This document shows positions 50,701 through 58,475 of a DNA stretch of 62,000 bases, in pieces. Source of the stretch: Liolophura sinensis. Lineage: Eukaryota > Mollusca > Polyplacophora > Chitonida > Chitonidae. The stretch is taken from assembly GCF_032854445.1 (NCBI RefSeq), contig NC_088306.1, positions 2,501-64,500 of the forward strand. The letters run 5' to 3'. A program made the translations under genes and the position numbers. Numbering within the stretch: the stretch's first letter is position 1; each line of letters opens with the position of its first letter. The notes beneath the pieces were generated by a model. That model was not told the origin of the DNA. It saw only the letters and a list, made by a program, of their open reading frames with translations, and did no database searches.

Positions 50701-53700
50701 GCTTAGGAATGCAAAGAATTATAAAATTGACTCCCGTCGTATTGGTATAGCAGGTGAGTAACCAGTATTTATGATATATACTTTATGTATAGCAGCATGT
50801 GAATGAAACCTTTACAAATTGAATGATTGGACATGTACATGTGTAATGAGGTATGCCAGATGTGCTCAGGTGAAGAATGGCATTACTGGTCTACTTATAT
50901 TTAATTTACTAACCCATTATTAGCATCTTGTGTTATAAAAAATTGTATGGTTAATATACCTAGTTAGTTTCTAACATCATTAACTTTTAATCGCTTTGTG
51001 TCTTTAGTTAACATGAACTTAAAGCAACCAATAGATAGATTATGATCAGTCAATTCACTTTGAGCAAGAATTCGTATTTCCCTGTGTGGACTATCATTCT
51101 TTCATGCCGTTGCATTGATGTTTTGTGGGCAACTGTTAATGTGAGTTGTTAAAGAACAGTGGTCGTTTCTGCTTGGATGTGATTTGCCATTGTGTCCGAA
51201 AAGGGTTTTATCATGGCAAGTAGGAGTACAGACCCAAAGCTCTTGTTTTATTCTAGAACGTTTTACGCTGCAGTTTTGTGGACAGTCATAAATTATTAGT
51301 ATTTAGGTCACAGGTCACCAATTTCCCCACAGCTGTAATGCGTCAAGTGTAACAGGTCACCAATTTCCCCACAGCTGTAATGCGTCACGTGTAACAGGTC
51401 ACCAATTTCCCCAACAGCTGTAATGCGTCACGTGTAACAGGTCACCAATTTCCCCACCGCTGTAATGCGTCAAGTGTAACAGGTCACCAATTTCCCCACA
51501 GCTGTAATGCGTCACGTGTAACAGGTCACCAATTTCCCCACAGCTGTAATGCGTCTCGTGTAACAGGTCACGAATTTCCCCACAGCTGTAATGCGTCATG
51601 TGTAACAGGTCACGAATTTCCCCAACAGCTGTAATGCGTCACGTGTAACAGGTCACGAATTTCCCCAACAGCTGTAATGCGTCACGTGTAACAGGTCACG
51701 AATTTCCCCACAGCTGTAAATGCACCACGTGCAACAGGTCACTAATTTCCTCACAGCTGTAAATGCATCACGTGCAACAGGTCACTTTCCTATGGCAGAG
51801 ATGTCAGATGCCGCCAGTAGTAGTCGACCAGCATGTGCATATATGCGTATCCGATCAGACACCGTCAGATGTTCACTGTCGTAAGGTTTTCTCAAACCTT
51901 CAGCTTTGTCGCGGTGGTCACAGGTGTTCAGAATCGCAAGCCGACCTATGGTTGACTTTTATTCATAGCAAGTTTTCCCTTAGATCCTGCGTTTGGATAG
52001 CTACTTGCCCTACATACCTATATTTGTAATATGGCGTTGTAGCCTTCGTGAACGACTGGAATTAACTTAACAATGTTACTTGAAGCTATATTATTACGCC
52101 TTATCCCTTCTTCGATTACAGCTGGGATTTTTTCTAAATTGATTGGTAGATTTTGATTCTTACAAGTTACGCTTTGAATCTCTCAAACATGCTTATTGAG
52201 GGTTCTTTATGTGGATTGTAAGAGTCAAAGAGTTTGGTGTATTTGGGGCCAGTTTGATTGTAGTGTCTTGAATCGCCATGGAAATAAATAATCACTAAAT
52301 CTATAATACACGAAGATGGACTCCCTGTGACATGCCTTTTATTTTTCACGTTGCTAGGATACACCGCTGGTGGCAGTCTGGCCGCTGCTGTAGCACATTG
52401 GCTGAAGTTGAATAGAAATTTTCCTCCAATCAAATTGCAGGCATTATTCAGTCAGGTGTTGCAGTCTTTTAACTTCCGGATTGCCTCACAACGTCGATCC
52501 TAAATCCCAGGTACCAGGACTTCTGACCAAACACGGAGCGGTGGAATACTATGTGTGGTATTACCAGCGACATGATGCATTTTTGGTGAATAGGCTAATT
52601 TTCGGAATTCTCAGAATTTTCTAAGAGATTCCACACGGGAGACTTGCCAGAGCTGTTGCGTGCTCAGCAGGGTAGCCTGGAGCAGTTTGAAGAAAACCAG
52701 GTAAACCAGACTCTTAGCGAAGGAGTTTGAAGGTTTTATGTTAAATGTTTTTGCCAATCCTTTAATGGCTGTTGATTTCAGAGGTCTTCCAACAACTTTT
52801 ATTGTGGTTTCCGAGTTCGACGTATTAAGAGACGAGGCTTATTTTTACGAAACAGTTGTAAGACGTGGGAGTGGAAGTTATCCACAAGTTTTATGAAGAT
52901 GTTTGTCATAAATTTATCCCGTTGACACCAGATGCGGCGACGGTAGTTACTAAAGGGGAAAAAGTGGGGTCTACACATCTGCGAGCTTTCCAAGACTTCA
53001 AAGCCATCTTGATCACAGAAGTGGTCGACAGTTTATTAGAAGGTTCTCCGACAGAACAAACCTCAGTCAGTCGACAAATGTACGCATTCGTGTAACTAAT
53101 GTAAATGCAAATTAGGTAAGATTTCACTTTTTATTATATTGCCGGTCCGGATAGCACAGTTGGTAGAGTGTCCGCTTCGGGAGTGGTAGATTCAGGATCA
53201 ATCCTGGGCCGAGTCAAACCTAAGACTTTAAAAGAGGAAGTTGTAACTTCCTCGCTTGGCGTTCAGCATGAAGGGGATAGTGGAACGACAGGTTGACCCG
53301 TATCAGTATAATGGCTTGGTCGGGGCGGCTTACTTGCCTTCGGTGAGTTGTCTCGGTGAAACAGCACTAGATAAAAGAGCGGTGGAAAACCGTCCTGCGA
53401 CAAGGAGGGACATTACATACACCCTAAGGCTTCCATCATCGTCACATGACTGAAACATTGTTGAGTACAACGTTAAACCCCAAGCACTCACTCACTCACT
53501 CACTCACTCACATTTTATTGTCAGTGTGGTCTGTGGAGTAATGTGTTGCTTACAGGGAAAAGGATAAAAGAAATTAACTCATTTATAATTTATAAAATTA
53601 AGGAGACTGTGCCATTTACTGCTTGCATGATTTTTGTTTGGGGATGTTGTTGGATTCATGTAGGAAAATGGTCTATGGTATTTATTTTAACAAGTATGTG

Positions 53701-56700
53701 GTGTTTGATGAGACCCCATGGGGGTTGTGCTCATTGCTTGATAGTTCAACACAGTACGTGTACATGCCTTTACGGGACAAACTGGATAGTTCAACACAGT
53801 ACGTGTGCATGCCTTTATGGGACAAACTGGATAGTTCAACACAGTACATATGCATGCCTTTACGGGACAGACTGGATAGTTCAACACAGTACATGTGCAT
53901 GCCTTTACGAGACAAACTGGGTAGTTCAACACAGTACATATGCATGCCTTTACGGGACAAACTGGATAGTTCAACACAGTACATGTGCATGCCTTTACGG
54001 GACAAACTGGATAGTTCAACACAGTACATGTGCATGCCTTTACGGGACAAATTGGATAGTTCAACACAGTACCTATGCATGCCTTAATGAGACAAACTGG
54101 ATAGTTCAACACAGTATATGTGCATGTCTTTACGAGACAGACTGGACAGCTCAACACAGTAGATGTGCATGCCTTTATGGGACAAACTGGATAGTTCAAC
54201 ACAGTACATGTACATGCCTTTACGGGACAAACTGGATAGTTCAACACAGTACATGTGCATGCCTTTACGGGACAAACTGGATAGTTCAACACAGTAGATG
54301 TGCATGTTTTTACGGGACAAACTGGATATTTCAACACAGTACATGTGCATGCTTTTACGGGACAAACTGGATAGTTCAACACAGTACATGTGCATGCCTT
54401 TACGGGACAAACTGGATAGTTCAACACAGTACATATGCATGCCTTTACGGGACAGACTGGATAGTTCAACACAGTACATGTGCATGCCTTTACGAGACAA
54501 ACTGGATAGTTCAACACAGTATATATGCATGCCTTTACGGGACAAACTGGATAGTTCAACACAGTAGATGTGCATGCCTTTACGGGACAAACTGGATAGT
54601 TCAACACAGTACATGTGCATGCCTTTACGGGACAAAGTGGATAGTTCAACACAGTACATATGCATGCCTTAATGAGACAAACTGGATAGTTCAACACAGT
54701 ACATGTGCATGCCTTTACGAGACAGGCTGGACAGCTCAACACAGTAGATATGCATGCCTTTATGGGACAAACTGGATAGTTCAAATAAAAAGAGGATAGT
54801 TCAACACAGTACATGCCTTTATGTGACAAACTGGATAGTTCAACACAGTACATGCCTTAATGAGACAAACTAGATAGTTCAACACAGTAGATGTGCATGC
54901 CTTTATGGGACAAACTGGATAGTTCAACACAGTACATGCCTTAATGAGACAAACTGGATAGTTCAACACAGTACATGTGCATGCCTTTACGAGACAGACT
55001 GGATAGCTTAACACAGTAGATGTGCATGCCTTTATGGGACAAACTGGATAGCTCAACACAGTACATGCCTTAATGAGACAAACTGGATAGTTCAACACAG
55101 TACATGTGCATGCCTTTACGAGACAGACTGGATAGCTCAACACAGTAGATGTGCATGCCTTTATGGGACAAACTGGATAGTTCAACACAGTAGATGTGCA
55201 TGTTTTTACGAGACAAAATGGATAGTTCAACACAGTACATGTACATGCCTTTACGGGACAAACTGGATAATTCAACACAGTACATGCCTGTACGGGACAA
55301 AATGGACAGTTCAACACAGTACATGTACATGCCTTTACGGGACAAACTGGATAGTTCAACACAGTTCATGTGCATGCCTTTACGGGACAAACTGGATAGT
55401 TCAACACAGTACATGTGCATTCCTTTAAGGGAAAAAGAGGATAGTTCAACACAGTACATGCTTTTACGGGACAAACTGGATAGTTCAACACAGTACATGC
55501 CTTAATGAGACAAACTGGATAGTTCAACACAGTACATGTGCATGCCTTTACGAGACAGACTGGACAGCTCAACACAGTAGATGTGCATGCCTTTATGTGA
55601 CAAACTGGATAGTTCAACACAGTACATGCCTTAATGAGACAAACTGGACAGTTCAACACAGTAGATGTGCATGTTTTTACGAGACAAAATGGATAGTTCA
55701 ACACAGTACATGTACATGCCTTTACGGGACAAACTGGATAATTCAACACAGTACATGCCTGTACGGGACAAAATGGACAGTTCAACACAGTACATGTACA
55801 TGCCTTTACGGGACAAACTGGATAATTCAACACAGTACATGCCTTTACGGGACAAACTGGATAGTTCAACACAGTACATGTGCATGCCTTTACGGGACAA
55901 ACTGGATAATTCAACACAGTACATGCCTTTAAGAGACAAACTGGATAGTTCAACACAGTACATGTACATGCCTTTACGGGACAAACTGGATAATTCAACA
56001 CAGTACATGCCTTTACGAGACAAACTGGATAGTTCAACACAGTACATGTGCATGCCTTTACGGGACAAACTGGATAGTTCAACACAGTACATGTATATGC
56101 CTTTACGGGACAAACAGCTAGAACAACGATGTATTTGTTTCGATTTGGTGAACAGATTATGCTTATATTACATGTAATGCCACTCCATACTGAACACATT
56201 GTTAGCTTATTGACTTTTCCCTGGCCAGGTAGCCTGACACCAGGTGAATACTTGGCTCTATTGCATGTAGGTAGAATGGTGCCTTGTAAACCAACCTCGC
56301 TATGTAAGATCTCACTATAGTATTAAATACATGGAAACCAAAGACAGCAAATTCTGTATGAAGCAGCTGGGATTCTACTTCATAACGAATTTCAAGGGAA
56401 AAGCAACAATATGGCAACGTTGTTGCCATCAGACAAACCACTCAACACTACATCTGAAGTACATGTAATATGTTTTTTATGTCAGGGTATGAGCAGGTAT
56501 CTCAATAGCTAATTAAGCTGGATTCTTGGTATACACTTTCTGTCAACTATTATTGTGATCTGGTTAATTTTTGTAAAATTTTTTTTTTTTTTTCCTATTT
56601 TAACCGGATTTCAGACAAACAGAATTTGTTTGAGGTTTGTGTGAGCAGGGCTGGACTGTCCCAGTATTCGTGGGTGGTTTTCTCCGTGAGAGGGACGTAT

Positions 56701-57827
56701 GTGTCTTGCAAACACACATCGCAGCCTGTGTTCTGGTGTTAAACTCTTCTTGAAGGGAATTAAGTTCACAGAGATAAAACAAAACTTCTGTAGCACTGAG
56801 CGCCAGTAACCTCACGACTCCTTACTGTCTCTAAACCACGCATGTATTCTCAGGATTGCGCGTTTTATTTGGAAATACACAAGACATAATGTAGGAGACA
56901 AGCATGTTTTCAACAGCCATATATGAATATGGCCCAAAAGCCCACCTTAGAATTCAAATATTTAGATGCAGTTAATAATGTTCAAGAAAGTTTTGTCAGC
57001 AAATGAAGTATTTCTAGATACAGTGTTCAGTGATGTTTCTGACAATGATGAATACTGTTTGTGGCGTTTCCAATAGCTTTTCTGGCTCTGGTTTCACCAT
57101 TTTGTGAATACCTTGTACATGTGATCTTTGTCGTGACATCACTCAAGTGTGTTTGAATTGTTTAGGAGATGATGCGGGCGGTCAGCTGGCTGCTGCAATA
57201 GCCATTCGTCTGTCATTTGAGACTCGCCTTCCAACAATCCGCTTCCAGGCCTTGATCTACCCTCTGTCCCAGTCATTTGATTTCAGCACGCCGTCGTACA
57301 TCATGTACGCTGACACGACAGTCGATTTGATTGACCGGACGGAGGCCATTCTCAGGTGGCTTTATTACTACCAGGGTCATCTGGAGGGATTAGAAGATGC
57401 CTTGAGAAATAATCATACGTCAGCTGTGCTCAAAGTTTCTGAATATTCCCAACATGTGAATCCTTCCGCACTGCCAGACGGCTACAAAACCATTGCCATC
57501 AAACGCCAGCAGTCGCCTCGGCTGGAGAACTCACCGCTGGCGCTGAAGTTTGAAGATTTCCTTTTGAATCCTTACGCCAATCCTCTCATGGCAGCTGAAA
57601 TGACTCATCTGCCACCAACGTTCATACTGACGGCTGAATTTGACGTTTACAGAGATGATGGGCTGTTTTTCGCCAAACGCCTTGTGAATGCAGGCGTCAA
57701 AGTTGAACACGTTCATTACAGAGGTGAATTTCATGGTTTTGTGTCGTCCATAAATAGCCTCTTTGAGCTCACTAACGCGCAGTTGGCAGTTGCTAAGCTT
57801 GTGGTATTTATAAACAACACTGTTTAA
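38575..57827 (+). CDS. AADAC/NCEH1-like alpha/beta-hydrolase, six coding exons, 405 aa, nucleophile Ser replaced by Asp
   Basis: Join 38575-38721, 40447-40548, 41450-41570, 46837-46900, 50632-50753, 57166-57827 (1218 nt, all introns GT-AG, phases agree). The family (hormone-sensitive-lipase group; arylacetamide deacetylase, neutral cholesterol ester hydrolase) are ER type II membrane esterases of about 400 aa. Seen here: signal-anchor helix residues 8-23, the conserved YTPLPEGIAEPWKL just after it, oxyanion-hole HGGG at 114-117, SVDYRLAPEHPFP at 143-155, GDDAGG at 186-191, FILTAEFDVYRDDG with Asp345, and GEFHGF with His375. Human AADAC has its triad at nearly the same numbers, but its Ser is Asp188 here (codon GAT). 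Oxyanion hole, Asp and His are kept, so this may be a pseudoenzyme or a changed chemistry; a single-base error cannot turn an AGY or TCN Ser codon into GAT. Exon-by-exon protein continuity is strong evidence the gene is real; transcription is not shown. Confidence 0.9.
38775..39131 (+). mobile_element. tRNA-derived SINE, family B, full length, in intron 1
   Basis: The tRNA-like head has A box TAGCACAGTTGG and B box GGATCAATCCT; the anticodon-loop region GCTTCGGGAGC resembles tRNA-Pro(CGG). Central body (AAAGTTGTAACTTCCTTGCT, AGCATGAAGGGGATAGTGCA), 3' end ATTTGGGCAAGACATTAAAC and a (CACT)n tail. Similar TTGTAGTAAG / TTGTAGCAAG on the two sides may be a target duplication. It is a SINE, not a functional tRNA gene. 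Confidence 0.9.
39132..39560. repeat. 55-bp minisatellite in intron 1, about 8 copies
   Basis: Unit: CTTTGTAGTAAGTATTGTGG, GCTCCCAGGTCGTCATTAAT, ATATGTACATCTGTC. Each unit contains GTAAGTA (donor-like) and CTCCCAG/GT (acceptor-like). Confidence 0.92.
39575..40165. repeat. 62-bp minisatellite in intron 1, about 9 copies
   Basis: Unit: TTGAGGTAGGATGTGAATCA, ATAGATCCCTGTCTCACTGA, GCCAGACTTACATGTATAGT, AT. Very uniform, so probably recently homogenised. Confidence 0.94.
40447..40548 (+). CDS. esterase exon 2 (aa 50-83)
   Basis: The acceptor TTTTTTCATTGCAG precedes it and the donor CAG/GTAGGT follows. It is 34 codons, phase 0 at both ends, reading TYFGEKIGLDSRLNLTRKAL and HTMLSFGSLDSRVQ. This N-terminal segment is poorly conserved in the family. 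The exon is supported by splice signals, phase and position more than by motif. Confidence 0.8.
40754..40862 (+). mobile_element. SINE family A, 3' part, in intron 2
   Basis: TTTCCTCCTACCATAATGCT, GGCCGCCATCGTATAAGGCA, AATATTCTTGAACATGGCGT and an AAATAAAT tail. Confidence 0.88.
40960..41395. repeat. 44-bp minisatellite in intron 2, about 9 copies
   Basis: Unit: GTGTAACAGAAAAAATTGGT, TATATGCACGATTTATTGAT, ACAT. Confidence 0.92.
41450..41570 (+). CDS. esterase exon 3 (aa 84-124, HGGG oxyanion hole)
   Basis: Acceptor GGTTCCCAG, donor GTGG/GTGAGT. It encodes AEDYSFDGVKVRIYRPKA and PGLVYYHGGGWVYLN. HGGGW at 114-118 is the oxyanion-hole motif of the hormone-sensitive-lipase group. Ends in phase 1. 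Confidence 0.93.
41640..46515. repeat. 50-bp minisatellite in intron 3, about 95 copies, with higher-order repeats
   Basis: Unit: CTTACATGTAGCACAGACTC, ACCACATGCTCACTACAGCC, TGACCACAGG. Variants (TATATAGCACA, ACTGATCACATGC, CTACAAGCTCACC) recur in blocks. A distinctive stretch with TAGCTGGCTTGTAATCTGAC occurs at about 43205 and 45425, and GCTCACTACTGGCTCACCA-type sequence occurs at about 42545, 43550, 44092 and 46108, so multi-unit blocks have been duplicated. Confidence 0.95.
46549..46737 (+). mobile_element. degenerate SINE family A in intron 3
   Basis: GGCCTCTCACCAATGCGGTC, GCTGTGAGTTCAAGTCCAAC (B box), TCATAATGCTGGC and GGAGTACGGAATAAAACACC. The CGTCGTATAAGTG part is deleted. Confidence 0.82.
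46837..46900 (+). CDS. esterase exon 4 (aa 124-145)
   Basis: Acceptor TTTATTGTTTCAG, donor GTGGA/GTAAGT. It encodes CYDSLTSYIAAEANIAVVSV with split codons at both ends (D124 and D145). Its last 44 nt plus the first 45 nt of the intron are the unit of the following array. Confidence 0.9.
46857..49999 (+). repeat. 89-bp array made from exon 4 and its 5' splice site, about 35 units
   Basis: Unit: GTAAGTAAATATAAGGTTGA, TCACTGACAACAGTTTGTTG, TTCACAATTACATAGTGGCT, GAAGCTAACACAGCAATTGT, CTCTGTGGA. The first unit contains the true exon 4 end (46857-46900); about 34 further copies follow, each with the exon-like stretch and an intact GTAAGT. Units lack the exon's 5' third and its acceptor. Only the last (49951-49959, TGTTCACAG) has an AG there. 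Two unit subtypes differ in GTAAGTAAATATAAGG versus GTAAGTACATGTAAGG. Confidence 0.95.
47938..48005 (+). mobile_element. SINE family B 3' tail inside the exon-4 array
   Basis: GATCGTCGTCATGTGACTGA, AAAATTGTTGAGTACGACGT, TAAACCCCAAGCATGCATGC. It interrupts one 89-bp unit. Confidence 0.85.
50062..50406 (+). mobile_element. SINE family B, near full length, in intron 4
   Basis: Head CAAAAGCACAATTGGAAGAG with B box GATCCAGGTCAATCTTGGG, body CTGTAACTTCCTCGCTTGGT, 3' end TTAAGTATGATGTTAAACCC, tail CACGCACTCACTCG. Confidence 0.9.
50632..50753 (+). CDS. esterase exon 5 (aa 145-186)
   Basis: Acceptor TTAATGTTTCAG, donor GCAG/GTGAGT. It encodes YRLAPEHPFPIPFDDCVTAT, VHLLRNAKNYKIDS and RRIGIAG. It ends in phase 1, one base into the Gly of the nucleophile elbow, so the elbow motif is split between exons 5 and 6. 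Confidence 0.95.
51305..51790. repeat. 42-bp minisatellite in intron 5, 11 copies
   Basis: Unit: TAACAGGTCACCAATTTCCC, CACAGCTGTAATGCGTCACG, TG. Every unit contains a pyrimidine-rich CAATTTCCCCACAG that resembles a 3' splice site. Confidence 0.94.
52358..53096 (+). pseudogene. decayed duplicate of the esterase last exon
   Basis: It starts after an acceptor-like CACGTTGCTAG in the same phase as exon 6 and reads GYTAGGSLAAAVAHWLKLNR, then FPPIKLQALFSQVLQSFNF. A stop follows at 52501-52503, and the frame shifts to VPGLLTKHGAVEYYVWYYQR. Later come KEFEGFMLNVFANPLMAVDF and GLPTTFIVVSEFDVLRDEAY, and finally, after another shift near 52862, VGVEVIHKFYEDVCHKF (52865 on). Order and content parallel exon 6 to its end, where FHGF has become CHKF. 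The nucleophile Ser is Thr and the preceding Asp is Tyr. It could not yield a full protein. It is either a duplicated terminal exon or the last exon of a lost tandem gene. Confidence 0.88.
53143..53512 (+). mobile_element. SINE family B, full length, in intron 5
   Basis: Head GATAGCACAGTTGGTAGAGT with B box GATTCAGGATCAATCCTGGG, body GAGGAAGTTGTAACTTCCTC, 3' end TTGTTGAGTACAACGTTAAA, tail (CACT)n. It follows closely the decayed last-exon copy. Confidence 0.93.
53735..56115. repeat. 45/39-bp minisatellite in intron 5, about 53 copies
   Basis: Unit: GATAGTTCAACACAGTACAT, GTGCATGCCTTTACGGGACA, AACTG (45 bp). A 39-bp form lacks GTGCAT and is common after 54790. Both lengths are multiples of three, so several frames on both strands stay open for hundreds of codons (WIVQHSTCACLYGTN and VCPVKACTCTVLNYP repeats). 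These are not credible genes. Confidence 0.96.
56116..57165. other. 3' part of intron 5, no gene seen
   Basis: Single-copy AT-rich sequence with a poly-T tract at about 56576-56594. It ends in the acceptor TTTGAATTGTTTAG used for exon 6; the pyrimidine tract is weak. Confidence 0.6.
57166..57827 (+). CDS. esterase exon 6 (aa 186-405, catalytic region and stop)
   Basis: Begins G/GA GAT GAT GCG GGC GGT, that is GDDAGG, then QLAAAIAIRLSFETRLPTIR. Further along: QALIYPLSQSFDFSTPSY, FLLNPYANPLMAAEMTHLPP, FILTAEFDVYRDDGLFFAKR (Asp345) and VEHVHYRGEFHGF (His375). It ends TAA at 57825-57827. No frameshift or stop. Everything expected of the family is kept except the nucleophile Ser188. Confidence 0.95.
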
Positions 57828-58475
57828 TTCAGATGCATGCATTGTTGTTTTTTTCTCCTGTGGAATGGAAAAGTGTATACACCTGAATGATAAAGTGGAT
57901 ACTATTTCCTGTGGTGCTAAAAGACGACTCAGTAGGGAATGTTGTAATTTTGAAACAACAAGCAGTTTTTTTTTGCCTCTTCTACCCTGTTTTTGTGACA
58001 TAGAATTTGTGGTGTATAATTTCAAAGATAGGATTTGTTTTATGCCAGTTAAGACCAAGTTTATTACTTGGTTACGTTTGGCATAAGTTAGTGTACATTT
58101 CATATTCATATGTGGACATTATCATATTTAATTGTGAATATTTTTGTACATTGCGGTACTACTATTTTGCCTTAAGTAATCCATACTGTGATAAAAGTTT
58201 ACACGTTACATAACATGTCTTTTTATATTTTGTGCTTAGCTAAAATTAATGCCGTAGTTTGTTAAATAGTTGTTAATTTGTTATTTTAAGATTCACTCTG
58301 GCGTCTATAACATATATTATGGTGTGATAAGGATTTCTCAAGAAAAGATGAAATATTCTTGAGTATAGTGTGAAACTCTATTAAAATAAATAAATCAAAA
58401 ACTGATGCCAGAACATGTATGTTTGTGACCCAACCTTATGACCACTCTGTTTATCTACAAATCATTATCTACCAA
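57828..58475 (+). other. 3' untranslated region / flank of the esterase gene
   Basis: No coding frame of note. The first AATAAA I can find is at 58385-58390, inside a decayed SINE A tail, so the transcript could end just after it. No closer canonical signal was seen. Confidence 0.4.
58330..58397 (+). mobile_element. decayed SINE family A 3' tail, possible poly(A) signal donor
   Basis: GATGAAATATTCTTGAGTAT, AGTGTGAAACTCTATTAAAA, TAAATAAATC. Contains AATAAA at 58385. Confidence 0.65.

Noticed and set aside
53543-54853. Overlapping open frames of 418 (plus) and 388 (minus) codons
   Set aside because: They run through the 45-bp array and are periodic (15 residues). The array lies in intron 5 and several frames on both strands are open at once, as expected from a unit length divisible by three.
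57531-58109. 192-codon minus-strand frame over the esterase 3' end
   Set aside because: It is the antisense shadow of exon 6 and its flank, with no domain.
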